Shown one piece after another: positions 32,302 through 41,471 of a stretch of DNA of 41,498 nucleotides. Within the stretch, counting starts at the first letter, position 1; the number at the start of each line of letters is the position of its first letter. The notes beneath the pieces were generated by a model. It did no database searches. It saw only the letters and a program-made list of their open reading frames with translations, and was not told the DNA's origin. The stretch lies in NCBI GenBank assembly GCA_938015435.1, contig CALLPN010000044.1:1-41498 (forward strand). The letters run 5' to 3'. The translations under genes were made by a program, and so were the position numbers. The DNA comes from an uncultured Saprospiraceae bacterium (lineage in GTDB: Bacteria > Bacteroidota > Bacteroidia > Chitinophagales > Saprospiraceae).

Positions 32302-35300
32302 TTAATCAAACTTCACATCTAGAGCCAACCCTCTCAATTCATGTACAAGTACATTGAATGATTCCGGAATACTTGGCTCCGGAAGATTTTCACCTTTCAC
32401 TATCGCTTCATAAGCTTTAGCTCTACCGATGATATCATCCGACTTAATAGTAAGTAGCTCTCTTAGTATATTAGAAGCACCATAAGCCTCCAATGCCCAC
32501 ACTTCCATCTCACCAAATCTCTGCCCACCAAACTGAGCCTTACCACCAAGTGGCTGCTGAGTAATTAGTGAGTAAGGTCCGATAGATCTTGCGTGCATCT
32601 TATCATCTACCATGTGAGATAACTTAAGCATGTAAATTACACCTACAGTTGCCTGTTGGTGGAATTTATCACCCGTCTCTCCATCTTGTAGATAAGTCTG
32701 ACCCAATGAAGGTAGACCTGCTTTTTGGATCTCTGTTTCTATTTCATCCATACTCGCACCGTCAAATATCGGTGTTGAGTATTTTACTCCTAAATTCTTA
32801 CCTGCCCAACCTAATACAGTCTCAAAGATCTGTCCTAAGTTCATCCTTGATGGTACACCAAGTGGGTTTAGTACGATATCTACTGGAGTACCATCCTCGA
32901 GGAACGGCATATCTTCCATACGTACGATACGAGATACAATTCCCTTATTACCGTGACGACCTGCAAGCTTATCTCCCACTTTCAGTTTACGCTTTTTAGC
33001 CATGTAAACTTTAGCGAGTTTAAGTACACCTGCTGGTAACTCATCTCCGATACTGATATTGAATTTCGCTCTCTTATATCTACCTACTTCTTCGTTAAGC
33101 TTGATAGTATAGTTATGCAGTAATGTTGCGATTAGCTTGTTCTTGTCCTCATCTGTAGTCCAGTTAGAGTAATCTACTTGGCTATAGTCTAAAGTCTTAA
33201 GATTCTTCACTGAGAACTTAGTACCTTTTGAGATTAGCTCTTCGTGATAGATAGACTTAACACCCTGAGATGTTTTACCTTTTACTAAGACGTTTAGCTT
33301 ATCAATTAGTACAGTCTTCAGCTCATTTACTGCTATTGCATGCTTATCTTCCAATTTTGCAAGAAGCTCTTTCTCCTGTACTTTTTGGAATTTATCTTTC
33401 TTCGCTCTGGCGAAAAGTCTCTTTCCAATGATAATACCTTTAGTACCTGGAGAAGCTTTCATTGATGCATCTTTTACATCACCTGCTTTATCACCAAATA
33501 TCGCTCTTAAAAGCTTTTCTTCCGGTGTAGGATCTGATTCACCTTTCGGAGTAATCTTACCGATAAGAATATCTCCCTCTTTTACCCAAGCTCCTACTCT
33601 GATAATACCATTTTCGTCAAGATCTTTAGTAGCCTCTTCACTTACATTAGGAATATCATTTGTTAGCTCTTCTTCTCCTAGCTTAGTATCTCTAATATCA
33701 AGCTCGTAGTTTACAATATGTAGTGAAGTAAATATATCTTCTCTTACTACTCTTTCTGAAAGTACAATCGCATCCTCAAAGTTATACCCTTTCCAAGGCA
33801 TGAAGGCTACCATTAGGTTTTGACCTAATGCAAGTTCCCCTTTTTCAGTTGCATAACCATCACATAGAAGAGTACCTTTCTCAACTCTCATCCCCTTTCT
33901 TACAATAGGCTTAAGATTAATACACGTACCTTGGTTTGTTCTACGGAATTTAGTTAATGTATATGTCTTTACGTTGTCTTCAAACGAAATCAACTGTTCC
34001 GTTTCAGATCTATCGTACTTAATTATGATTTCGTTAGCATCTACGTACTCTACAATCCCTTGACCTTCTGCGTTAATCATAATACGGCTATCCTGAGCTA
34101 CTTTCTGCTCGATACCTGTACCCACGATAGGTGAAGAAGGTTTAACTAAAGGAACTGCTTGACGTTGCATGTTAGATCCCATCAAAGCTCTGTTTGCATC
34201 ATCATTTTCTAAGAAAGGAATCAATGAAGCCGAAACACCAACAATCTGGTTAGGCGCTACATCCATAAACTCAACTTCTTCTGGAGTAAGTACTGGGAAG
34301 TCACCGTGTTCTCTACATTTAATTCTATCTCCAATAAATGCGCCTTTCTCATCAAGAGGTGCATTTGCTTGTGCGATTTTTTTGAAATCTTCTCCTTCCG
34401 CAGATAAATATTGACCTTCATTTTTGATATCAACTTTACCATTTATTACCGCTCTATAAGGTGTCTCTAAGAAACCCATTTTATTCACTTTTGCGTGAAC
34501 ACATAAAGTAGAAATCAGCCCAATGTTTGGCCCCTCCGGAGTCTCAATAGTACAAAGTCTACCGTAGTGAGAATAATGAACATCTCTTACCTCAAAACCT
34601 GCTCTTTCTCTAGAAAGACCTCCTGGTCCTAAGGCTGATATTCTTCTCTTATGCGTAATCTCAGAAAGTGGATTTGTTTGATCCAAAAACTGTGATAGCT
34701 GACTAGTACCAAAGAATGAATTAATTACTGATGAAAGAGTACGTGCGTTAATAAGATCAATAGGTGTAAATACCTCATTATCTCTTACATTCATACGTTC
34801 TCTAATAGTCCGTGCCATACGGGCAAGTCCCACACCAAACTGAGCATATAATTGCTCACCGACAGTACGAATACGTCTATTAGAGAGGTGATCGATATCA
34901 TCCAGTTCTGCTTTTTGATTCACTAGAGATACTAAGTAACTTACAATAGAGATTATATCTTCTTTAGTAAGTACTAGCGTCTCGATATCAATATCAAGCT
35001 TAAGTTTTCTATTGATTTTATATCTACCTACCTCACCAAGATTATACCTCTTATCTGAGAAAAATAGTTTATCGATAATACCTCTTGCCGTATCTTCATC
35101 TGGCGGATCAGTACCTCTTAATTGTCTATATATCTGTGTAACTGCTTCTAACTCAGAAGATGAAGGATCTTTTTGAAGAGTGTTATAGATGATAGAGTAA
35201 TCTTCATCTAAATCTTCTTTCTGTAAGATCACAGTATCTGTAGCTGCATCTAGAATAAGTGCAACGTTCTCTTCATCTAAGATTACGTCACGCTCTAATA

Positions 35301-36123
35301 TAATTTCGTTTCTTTCGATAGTTACTACTTCACCAGTATCCTCATCTACGAAATCTTCAGTCCACTTCTTAAGTACTCTGGCAGCTAATTTTCTCCCTAG
35401 AGCTTTTTTCAGTGATTTTTTGTCTGATTTTACTTCCTCGGCTAGACCAAATATGTTTAGAATCTCACGATCCGAATCATATCCAATTGCTCTCAAGAGA
35501 GTGGTTACAGGGAACTTCTTCTTTCTGTCGATATACGCATACATTACTGAATTAATATCAGTTGCGAATTCCATCCAAGCCCCTTTGAAAGGTATTACTC
35601 TTGCAGAATAAATCTTAGTACCATTAGGGTGGAAGCTTTGTGAGAAAAATACTCCAGGAGATCTGTGTAGCTGTGATACTACTACTCTTTCTGCACCGTT
35701 GATTACAAATGTACCTTTGGTAGTCAGGTAAGGAATATTACCTAAAAATACATCTTGAACGATAGTCTGGAAATCCACGTGTTCTTCATCATTACAAGAA
35801 AGCCTAAGCTTTGCTTTTAAAGGAACACTGTGAGTTAGACCTCTCTGCATACACTCTTCAATAGTGTAACGTGGAGGATCTATATAATAATCTAGAAACT
35901 CTAAAACGAAGATGTTTCTAGCGTCAGTAATAGGAAAATTTTCTTGAAATACTCTAAACAGTCCCTCATGACCTCTGTTCTCTGGTGTTGTTTCCAATTG
36001 GAAGAACTCCTGGAACGACTTGAGTTGGATCTCAAGTAGGTCTGGATACTGTGAAGGGAGCTTCATGTTGCCAAAGTTTACCCTGCTATTGGCGGCGGTT
36101 GCAGCTACTCCATTTGATGCCAT
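32302..36123 (-). CDS. rpoB: RNA polymerase subunit beta
   Basis: Second-largest subunit of RNA polymerase and target of rifampicin. The rif region reads FFGTSQLSQFLDQTNPLSEITHKRRISALGPGG in wild-type form: the Q, D, H, R, S and L positions linked to resistance are all in the sensitive state. Other landmarks are GPNIGLI, RHGNKGIVSRI (the binding loop for nucleotide), and a C-terminal end LREL...LALDVKFD. 1273 residues is typical of the phylum. It lies 257 bases after rplL, across a strong hairpin, and 79 bases before rpoC. Confidence 0.99.
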   Translation of the reverse strand: MASNGVAATAANSRVNFGNMKLPSQYPDLLEIQLKSFQEFFQLETTPENRGHEGLFRVFQENFPITDARNIFVLEFLDYYIDPPRYTIEECMQRGLTHSVPLKAKLRLSCNDEEHVDFQTIVQDVFLGNIPYLTTKGTFVINGAERVVVSQLHRSPGVFFSQSFHPNGTKIYSARVIPFKGAWMEFATDINSVMYAYIDRKKKFPVTTLLRAIGYDSDREILNIFGLAEEVKSDKKSLKKALGRKLAARVLKKWTEDFVDEDTGEVVTIERNEIILERDVILDEENVALILDAATDTVILQKEDLDEDYSIIYNTLQKDPSSSELEAVTQIYRQLRGTDPPDEDTARGIIDKLFFSDKRYNLGEVGRYKINRKLKLDIDIETLVLTKEDIISIVSYLVSLVNQKAELDDIDHLSNRRIRTVGEQLYAQFGVGLARMARTIRERMNVRDNEVFTPIDLINARTLSSVINSFFGTSQLSQFLDQTNPLSEITHKRRISALGPGGLSRERAGFEVRDVHYSHYGRLCTIETPEGPNIGLISTLCVHAKVNKMGFLETPYRAVINGKVDIKNEGQYLSAEGEDFKKIAQANAPLDEKGAFIGDRIKCREHGDFPVLTPEEVEFMDVAPNQIVGVSASLIPFLENDDANRALMGSNMQRQAVPLVKPSSPIVGTGIEQKVAQDSRIMINAEGQGIVEYVDANEIIIKYDRSETEQLISFEDNVKTYTLTKFRRTNQGTCINLKPIVRKGMRVEKGTLLCDGYATEKGELALGQNLMVAFMPWKGYNFEDAIVLSERVVREDIFTSLHIVNYELDIRDTKLGEEELTNDIPNVSEEATKDLDENGIIRVGAWVKEGDILIGKITPKGESDPTPEEKLLRAIFGDKAGDVKDASMKASPGTKGIIIGKRLFARAKKDKFQKVQEKELLAKLEDKHAIAVNELKTVLIDKLNVLVKGKTSQGVKSIYHEELISKGTKFSVKNLKTLDYSQVDYSNWTTDEDKNKLIATLLHNYTIKLNEEVGRYKRAKFNISIGDELPAGVLKLAKVYMAKKRKLKVGDKLAGRHGNKGIVSRIVRMEDMPFLEDGTPVDIVLNPLGVPSRMNLGQIFETVLGWAGKNLGVKYSTPIFDGASMDEIETEIQKAGLPSLGQTYLQDGETGDKFHQQATVGVIYMLKLSHMVDDKMHARSIGPYSLITQQPLGGKAQFGGQRFGEMEVWALEAYGASNILRELLTIKSDDIIGRAKAYEAIVKGENLPEPSIPESFNVLVHELRGLALDVKFD

Positions 36124-36287
36124 TCAAAACGGTTTTTACTATGAGGCGATTGGATATAACGCTATATCTATCACTAAAATGTTTTGCAAAACGGTAATCA
36201 CTTTTGTAAGAGAGTGATTCAACTCAAAAGATCAATAAATCAAGTGCGCACCTCGAGTTATCAATCATCATTCTGAAAATGACGATA

Positions 36288-36318
36288 GGCCTAACCAACG
36301 ATTAACGCTGGTTAGGCC
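36288..36318 (-). promoter_or_regulatory. Strong hairpin in the rplL-rpoB gap (attenuator or RNase site)
   Basis: Perfect 10-base-pair GC-rich stem GGCCTAACCA / TGGTTAGGCC with an 11-base loop that can add two further pairs. No T-run follows on the minus strand, so it is not a full intrinsic terminator. Position matches the attenuator/RNase III site known between rplL and rpoB in other bacteria (analogy). Confidence 0.65.
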
Positions 36319-36380
36319 AGTTATGTCTTAGTATGAACTAGACTTAACTTCTGTCATTCAGTCAGATACGTTTAGTAGGA

Positions 36381-36758
36381 TTACTTTAATTCTACTTCAG
36401 CACCTGCTGCTTCTAGTTCAGCCTTAATAGACTCAGCTTCTGCTTTCGCTACTCCTTCCTTAATGATAGAAGGTGCACTGTCAACTAAATCCTTAGCATC
36501 TTTAAGTCCAACTCCTAATAGAGTTTTTACAGCTTTAACTACTGCTAATTTAGCAGCTCCTGCAGAATTAAGAGAGATATCAAATTCTGTCTTTTCTTCT
36601 GCTGCGTCACCACCACCGGCTCCGCCACCTGCTGCTACTGCTACTGCAGCTGCTGCTGGTTCAATACCGTATTCATCTTTGAGAATATCAGCTAATTCAC
36701 TTACTTCTTTTACTGTCAAGTTAACTAACTTCTCAGCAAAATCTTTTAAATCTGCCAT
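36381..36758 (-). CDS. rplL: Ribosomal protein L7/L12
   Basis: Stalk protein that recruits translation GTPases. An N-terminal dimerisation helix (ADLKDFAEKLVNLTVKEVSEL) is followed by the Ala/Gly-rich hinge (about 35-52, AAAAVAVAAGGGAGGG). The C-terminal domain has KLAVVKAVK, GLKDAKDLVDSAP and IKEGVAKAEAE, the factor-binding face. 125 residues is standard. It follows rplJ by 96 bases and shares its transcript. Confidence 0.99.
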   Translation of the reverse strand: MADLKDFAEKLVNLTVKEVSELADILKDEYGIEPAAAAVAVAAGGGAGGGDAAEEKTEFDISLNSAGAAKLAVVKAVKTLLGVGLKDAKDLVDSAPSIIKEGVAKAEAESIKAELEAAGAEVELK

Positions 36759-36854
36759 TTTAAATGGTTTTTATAATGTTCAATAATACAATTCAAAAAA
36801 TAACTTGAGTTGCGTTGTCTTGGAAGCCAAATTTTATAGGGAGCCTCCGTTATC

Positions 36855-37385
36855 CTATCCTCTTTCTTGAAGAGTTTTTACTATACCTGCAATGGTTGAT
36901 CCACCTGATTTTAGGGCAGAAATAACGTTCTTCGCAGGAGATTGTAATAATGAGATAACATCTCCGATTAATTCTTCTTTTGATTTCAATGAAGCTAATA
37001 ACTCCAACTGATCGTCTCCAATGAATATATCGCTATCGATATATGCAGCTTTGAGGATTGGTCTTTCGCCTTTAGGTCCACGGAATTCTTTAATTATTTT
37101 CGCTGGTACATTACCTATCTCAGAAAATAAGATTGTTGTAGGTCCTTTAAGCGCATCATACAGAGGAGCATAGCCCTTCTCATCTTGATCCTGCTCCATT
37201 GCTTTTATAGCAAGGGTATTTTTTACAACTTTCATCTCTACACCTGCTTTGAAACAAAGTGCTCTGAGTTCATTGATTTTAGCCACAGTAAGTGAGCTAG
37301 CATCAGTGATATATAGATTTGGTGAAGCGTTTATTTTTTCTCTCAGTTCATTAATTACCTGAGTCTTTTCTGATTTTTTTAACAT
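36855..37385 (-). CDS. rplJ: Ribosomal protein L10
   Basis: Stalk base that anchors L7/L12 dimers to 23S rRNA. The 176 residues begin MLKKSEKTQVINELREKI and show VEMKVVKNTLAIKAM and ...GPTTILF. The C-terminal helix (LLASLKSKEELIGDVISLLQSPAKNVISAL) is the L12-binding helix. It lies 33 bases after rplA and before rplL; in many bacteria L10 represses this pair by binding the rplJ leader, and the 33-base gap leaves little room for that unless rplA coding sequence takes part. Confidence 0.98.
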   Translation of the reverse strand: MLKKSEKTQVINELREKINASPNLYITDASSLTVAKINELRALCFKAGVEMKVVKNTLAIKAMEQDQDEKGYAPLYDALKGPTTILFSEIGNVPAKIIKEFRGPKGERPILKAAYIDSDIFIGDDQLELLASLKSKEELIGDVISLLQSPAKNVISALKSGGSTIAGIVKTLQERG

Positions 37386-37418
37386 TGTGTTGTTCTTTCT
37401 AGGTGTTAACGAATCGGA

Positions 37419-38105
37419 TTAGATAGTCTTAGTATCGATTGTGATACCAGGGCTCATCGTACTTGCTACATTGACAGATTTCATGTAAGTACCTTTTACA
37501 GTACTCGGCTTCATTCTTTCTAATGTACTGAGTATCTCACGAGCGTTCTCAGTTAATTTTTCTGGCGTAAAAGACACTCTACCGATTGGTGAGTGAATGA
37601 TACCATATTTATCTACTCTAAATGAAATTTTACCTCCTTTTACTTCTGTTACAGCTGCACCTACATTAGGTGTTACTGTTCCAGTCTTAGGGTTCGGCAT
37701 AAGACCTCTAGGCCCTAATATTCTACCGATACGTCCCACTTGAGCCATTACGTTAGGCATAGCAATGATTACATCCATGTCTAACCAACCATCAGTTATT
37801 TTCTTTACGTACTCATCTAGTCCTGCGTAATCTGCTCCAGCATCTAGTGCTTCTTGCTCCTTATCTGGAGTACAAAGTACTAGAACTTTCTTAGTCTTAC
37901 CTGTACCGTGTGGTAGTGTAACTGTTCCTCTGATCGCTTGATCTGCTTTACGCGGATCTACACCTAATCTTATGTGAAGATCTACAGAAGCATCAAATTT
38001 AGTTTGATTTACTTCTTTTACAAGAGCCATAGCATCTTGTAGGCCGTAGTGCTTATCCGCATCTACTTTAGCTTCAGCCGCCTTTCTTTTTTTACTTATT
38101 GCCAT
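37419..38105 (-). CDS. rplA: Ribosomal protein L1
   Basis: Forms the mobile L1 stalk that releases tRNA from the E site. 228 residues. Landmarks: FDASVDLHIRLGVDPRKADQ, TVTLPHGTGKTKKVLV, the domain II segment PNVMAQVGRIGRILGPRGLMPNPKTGTVT, and FRVDKYGIIHSPIGRVSF. In E. coli L1 represses rplKA by binding the rplK leader; the 91-base rplK-rplA gap and the 153-base rplK leader could host such control, not proven here. Confidence 0.98.
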   Translation of the reverse strand: MAISKKRKAAEAKVDADKHYGLQDAMALVKEVNQTKFDASVDLHIRLGVDPRKADQAIRGTVTLPHGTGKTKKVLVLCTPDKEQEALDAGADYAGLDEYVKKITDGWLDMDVIIAMPNVMAQVGRIGRILGPRGLMPNPKTGTVTPNVGAAVTEVKGGKISFRVDKYGIIHSPIGRVSFTPEKLTENAREILSTLERMKPSTVKGTYMKSVNVASTMSPGITIDTKTI

Positions 38106-38196
38106 TGTTGATAATGTTTAAAGGTATTAGCGTAAGCTTAGCTTACTCCCTGATGTACAATATTGTTAATTAATTACTTGTTTGAGTCTGGATTGC

Positions 38197-38640
38197 TTAC
38201 GCTTCCCAAGGACCTGGACCATCTACAGTAACACCCATAGATCTAGCAGTACCAGCGATCATTCGCATAGCAGCTTCGATTTTGAATGCGTTAAGGTCTT
38301 CCATCTTATCTTCTGCGATCAATTTAATTTGATCCCAAGTGATTTGACCTACCTTATCACGGTTAGGTACAGATGAACCCTTTTTTAGTTTGATAGCTTC
38401 CATGATCTGAGTAGCCGCTGGAGCGGTCTTGATAACAAATTCGAATGACTTATCCTTAAATACAGTAATAACTACCGGACAAACCTGACCTTGCTTTTCT
38501 TGTGTACGAGCGTTAAATCTCTTACAGAACTCCATGATATTCAGACCTTTAGCACCCAGTGCTGGTCCTACTGGTGGAGATGGATTTGCTTGACCACCTC
38601 TTACCTGTAACTTGACAAATCCTTCGATTTCCTTTGCCAT
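38197..38640 (-). CDS. rplK: Ribosomal protein L11
   Basis: L11 forms the GTPase-associated centre with 23S rRNA and is the thiostrepton target. 147 residues: N-terminal KLQVRGGQANPSPPVGPALG (prolines and Gly that contact the antibiotic and factor), then LNIMEFCKRFNART. C-terminal RNA-binding part IAEDKMEDLNAFKIEAAMRMIAGTARSMGV. First ribosomal protein gene after nusG, separated by 153 bases and a terminator-like hairpin. Confidence 0.99.
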   Translation of the reverse strand: MAKEIEGFVKLQVRGGQANPSPPVGPALGAKGLNIMEFCKRFNARTQEKQGQVCPVVITVFKDKSFEFVIKTAPAATQIMEAIKLKKGSSVPNRDKVGQITWDQIKLIAEDKMEDLNAFKIEAAMRMIAGTARSMGVTVDGPGPWEA

Positions 38641-38738
38641 AATGCTTATTTCAATGTATGTGTTATAAAATTTATATTATTACACGCTCTGAATTATGGA
38701 AGCTCCACTATGGGAATAATTACAGAATGTATTTTTCA

Positions 38739-38774
38739 AAAGAGCCGCAAAGATACAACTCTTTGCGGCTTTTT
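38739..38774 (-). terminator. Terminator-like hairpin between nusG and rplK
   Basis: Stem GCCGCAAAG / CTTTGCGGC, extended by A-T and G-T pairs to about 14 pairs, with an 8-base loop. On the minus strand only four T follow after CTC, so it may be a partial terminator or attenuator; the plus-strand version has five T but no gene to end. Confidence 0.6.
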
Positions 38775-38793
38775 CATATTTATTTTTTTTGTA

Positions 38794-39342
38794 CTATGAT
38801 TGTTTCTCTACTTGCATGAAGTTGAGCTCGACTTCGGTTCCTCGACCAAAAATCTTCACAATCACTTTTAACTTTTTCTTCTCTTCATTTACTTCTTGGA
38901 TATCTCCAACAAAATCATTGAACGGCCCGTCTATAATTTTGATAGTTTCTCCAACTAAGAATGGCTCTATCATTGCTTCACTAAGATCTTGACTTTCATC
39001 AACCTTACCCAACATTCTGTTTGCTTCAGACTGTTGCATTGGTATAGGATGATTTCTTCCTAAGAAGTGAATTACATTAGGCATATTAGTAATAGCTGCA
39101 ATCATCTCTCCTCTAAACTTGCCTTGAACAGCCTCTACTAAAATATAGCCTGGAAGAATGTTTCTTTCAAGAATCACCTTTTTACCATTTCTAATCTTAT
39201 AAACCTTCTCTGATGGTACAAGGATCTGAGTGACTACATCTGTCCACTTCTGCCTTTGCATCTCAAGCTCTATACGCTCTTTGATTTTCTTCTCTTTACC
39301 ACTAATTACTCTTAGTGAGTACCATCTTTTTTCTTCTTCCAT
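38794..39342 (-). CDS. nusG: Transcription termination/antitermination factor NusG
   Basis: Binds RNA polymerase and couples it to ribosomes or Rho. The NGN domain is residues about 5-115 (WYSLRVISGKEKKIKERIE, ILPGYILVEA, GRNHPIPM). A KOW domain is at 126-182 (FLVGETIKIIDGPFNDFVGD). 182 residues is normal. It follows secE by 17 bases, the usual pairing, and is followed by a hairpin. Confidence 0.98.
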   Translation of the reverse strand: MEEEKRWYSLRVISGKEKKIKERIELEMQRQKWTDVVTQILVPSEKVYKIRNGKKVILERNILPGYILVEAVQGKFRGEMIAAITNMPNVIHFLGRNHPIPMQQSEANRMLGKVDESQDLSEAMIEPFLVGETIKIIDGPFNDFVGDIQEVNEEKKKLKVIVKIFGRGTEVELNFMQVEKQS

Positions 39343-39359
39343 GACAGGTTATCTTTTGA

Positions 39360-39554
39360 TTATGCTCCTAAATCGTAAATACCCGTAGTGATAAACTTAG
39401 AGATAAAATCCATCACAAATACCAAAAGAGCTATGATTATAGATGCTACGATAACTAATCTAGTTGAGCTAAACAACTCAGGCCATGTAGGCCAAGTTAC
39501 ATTATGTATCAACTCGTTGTAGCTTTCTTTGATATATAGTAATATGCCGTCCAT
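39360..39554 (-). CDS. secE: Preprotein translocase subunit SecE
   Basis: Essential clamp subunit of SecYEG. The 64 residues are the short single-span form: an amphipathic helix (YIKESYNELIHNVTWPTWPEL) with the conserved TWP motif, followed by one transmembrane helix (about 33-52, VIVASIIIALLVFVMDF). It is downstream of tRNA-Trp by 113 bases and 17 bases before nusG. Confidence 0.95.
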   Translation of the reverse strand: MDGILLYIKESYNELIHNVTWPTWPELFSSTRLVIVASIIIALLVFVMDFISKFITTGIYDLGA

Positions 39555-39667
39555 TTTATTATGGTGTTACTTTCGAAATAAAAAAGAAGTGATGCTGTTC
39601 ATCTTACTTCTATGAAATTGCTTCTGCTTCATTAAGCAATAGTCGAGCAAAATATTGCTCTAAAGTG

Positions 39668-39740
39668 CAGGGGCGAAAGGATTCGAACCCTCGACCTTTG
39701 GTTTTGGAGACCACTGCTCTACCAACTGAGCTACGCCCCT
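39668..39740 (-). tRNA. tRNA-Trp (anticodon CCA)
   Basis: Cloverleaf read on the minus strand: acceptor AGGGGCG / CGCCCCT, D-arm GCTCAGTTGGTAGAGC, anticodon loop CTCCAAA giving CCA, T-loop GGGTTCGAATCC, discriminator G. CCA is not encoded. It sits between tuf and secE. Confidence 0.97.
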
Positions 39741-39794
39741 ATTTGAATAACCAAAACTCCAAAAAAATGAAGGAAAAGCTAAACATCTTTGAAA

Positions 39795-39833
39795 GTGAAA
39801 AATTAAGCACCCGACAGGATGCTTAATTTTCAC
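39795..39833 (-). terminator. Hairpin after tuf
   Basis: AT-rich stem GAAAAATTAAGCA / TGCTTAATTTTC with one bulged A and a loop of about 10 bases; on the minus strand it reads into five T. It lies 60 bases beyond the tuf stop and about 55 bases before tRNA-Trp. Confidence 0.7.
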
Positions 39834-39893
39834 CACAAATATTTATTGTAAAGTTATCATAATAACCGTATTACGGCCATTAAGTACTTATTT

Positions 39894-41090
39894 TTAGTCT
39901 AAGATTTCAGTAACCTGACCTGCACCTACTGTTCTACCACCTTCTCTAATTGCGAAACGAAGTCCTTTCTCCATTGCAATAGTATTGATAAGCATAACTT
40001 CCATAGATACATTATCACCAGGCATTACCATCTCAACTCCATCAGGAAGTTTACAGTCACCTGTTACATCAGTTGTTCTGAAATAGAACTGAGGTCTATA
40101 TCCGTTGAAGAATGGAGTATGTCTTCCACCTTCATCCTTAGCCAGAACGTATACCTCACACTTAAAGTGTTTGTGTGGAGTTACTGAACCTGGCTTACAG
40201 ATAATTTGTCCTCTTTTAATATCTTCTTTAGCGATACCTCTAAGAAGTAAACCAGCGTTATCACCAGCTTCACCTCTCTCTAGTATTTTTCTAAACATTT
40301 CAACACCTGTTATAGTGGAAACTAGAGGCTTCTCATCAGCCTTCATCATACCTACGATCTCTACACCATCTCCAGTGTTAATTACACCTCTTTCGATTCT
40401 ACCTGTAGCTACTGTTCCTCTACCTGTAATCGAGAATACATCCTCAATAGGCATTAAGAAAGGCTTATCTACATCTCTTACTGGCTCCGGAATGTCAGCA
40501 TCAACTGCAGCCATTAGATCTTTGATCTGTTGCTTAGCTGTTGCATCATCTTCCAATGCTTTAAGTGCAGACCCTGCTATTACAGAAGCATCATCACCAC
40601 CGAATTCGTATGCATCAAGAAGTTCTCTAACTTCCATCTCAACTAGTTCTAACATCTCCTCATCATCAACAAGATCAACCTTGTTCATGAATACAACGAT
40701 CTTAGGTACACCTACCTGACGACAAAGAAGAATGTGCTCTCTAGTCTGAGGCATAGGGCCATCAGTAGCAGCAACAACAAGAATAGCACCGTCCATTTGA
40801 GCGGCTCCCGTTACCATGTTTTTTACATAATCGGCGTGACCTGGACAATCAACGTGAGCGTAGTGCCTGTTATCTGTCTCGTATTCAACGTGTGCAGTAT
40901 TAATAGTGATACCTCTCTCTTTTTCTTCTGGAGCGGAATCAATTGAGTCATAACTCATTTTTGTAGCAGTACCACCTTCCGATAAAACATAAGTGATAGC
41001 AGCTGTAAGAGTCGTCTTACCATGATCTACGTGACCAATAGTTCCGATATTGACGTGCGGTTTATTCCGCTGAAATGTTTCTTTAGCCAT
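39894..41090 (-). CDS. tuf: Elongation factor Tu
   Basis: Delivers aminoacyl-tRNA to the ribosome. The 398 residues contain G1 GHVDHGKT (19-26), switch I RGITINTAHVEYET, G3 DCPGHADY (about 82-89), G4 NKVD (about 137-140), and C-terminal barrels with GRGTVATGRIERG and RFAIREGGRTVGAGQVTEIL. Slightly longer than the common 394-395. It is embedded in a tRNA cluster (tRNA-Thr upstream, tRNA-Trp downstream), the arrangement seen around E. coli tufB. Whether it is the only tuf copy cannot be told. Confidence 0.99.
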   Translation of the reverse strand: MAKETFQRNKPHVNIGTIGHVDHGKTTLTAAITYVLSEGGTATKMSYDSIDSAPEEKERGITINTAHVEYETDNRHYAHVDCPGHADYVKNMVTGAAQMDGAILVVAATDGPMPQTREHILLCRQVGVPKIVVFMNKVDLVDDEEMLELVEMEVRELLDAYEFGGDDASVIAGSALKALEDDATAKQQIKDLMAAVDADIPEPVRDVDKPFLMPIEDVFSITGRGTVATGRIERGVINTGDGVEIVGMMKADEKPLVSTITGVEMFRKILERGEAGDNAGLLLRGIAKEDIKRGQIICKPGSVTPHKHFKCEVYVLAKDEGGRHTPFFNGYRPQFYFRTTDVTGDCKLPDGVEMVMPGDNVSMEVMLINTIAMEKGLRFAIREGGRTVGAGQVTEILD

Positions 41091-41141
41091 CGATGTTAAC
41101 TTTTACTAGATAAATATTTTGTTTAGAATAATACATTATTG

Positions 41142-41213
41142 AGCCAATGAAGGGATTTGAACCCTTGACCCCTTCCTTACCATGGAAGCGCTCTACCCCT
41201 GAGCTACATTGGC
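41142..41213 (-). tRNA. tRNA-Thr (anticodon GGT)
   Basis: Acceptor GCCAATG / CATTGGC, D-arm GCTCAGGGGTAGAGC, anticodon stem CTTCC/GGAAG with loop ATGGTAA giving GGT, T-arm AAGGGTTCAAATCCCTT. Discriminator T (U); no encoded CCA. Directly upstream of tuf by 51 bases. Confidence 0.95.
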
Positions 41214-41251
41214 ATAGCAGAGAGGATCATTATTTTTTAAGAAGAAAATTG

Positions 41252-41324
41252 AGCGGAAGACGAGACTCGAACCCGCGACCCTCAGCTTGGAAGGCTGATG
41301 CTCTACCAACTGAGCTACTTCCGC
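41252..41324 (-). tRNA. tRNA-Gly (anticodon TCC)
   Basis: Acceptor GCGGAAG / CTTCCGC, D-arm GCTCAGTTGGTAGAGC, anticodon loop CTTCCAA giving TCC, T-arm GCGGGTTCGAGTCTCGT. Discriminator T (U). Confidence 0.95.
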
Positions 41325-41364
41325 TTATTAATTCTTCTTTGGTTTTCACGATCTAATGAAAGTG

Positions 41365-41446
41365 TGGGGGTGGTAGGATTCGAACCTACTCAGCCGAAAC
41401 ATTGGATTTACAGTCCAACCCACCTCTCCAACTGTGGCGCACCCCC
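41365..41446 (-). tRNA. tRNA-Tyr (anticodon GTA)
   Basis: Type II tRNA of 82 bases. Acceptor GGGGGTG / CACCCCC, anticodon stem TTGGA/TCCAA with loop CTGTAAA giving GTA, a long variable arm (TGTTTCGGCTGA region), T-arm GTAGGTTCGAATCCTAC. Discriminator A. Confidence 0.95.
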
Positions 41447-41471
41447 TCCTTGTTCTTTCGTAAAAACGGAG

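Noticed and set aside
36463..36786. 107-codon plus-strand ORF over rplL
   Set aside because: Antisense of the Ala-rich hinge of L7/L12; no homology features.
40105..40719. 204-codon plus-strand ORF within tuf
   Set aside because: Antisense shadow of a highly expressed, codon-biased gene; Ser/Pro-rich nonsense composition.
41147..41356. Plus-strand ORF of 69 codons across the tRNA cluster, containing RRDSNPRPSAWKADALPTE
   Set aside because: It is the antisense translation of tRNA-Thr and tRNA-Gly; this phrase is a familiar spurious protein wherever tRNA genes are translated.
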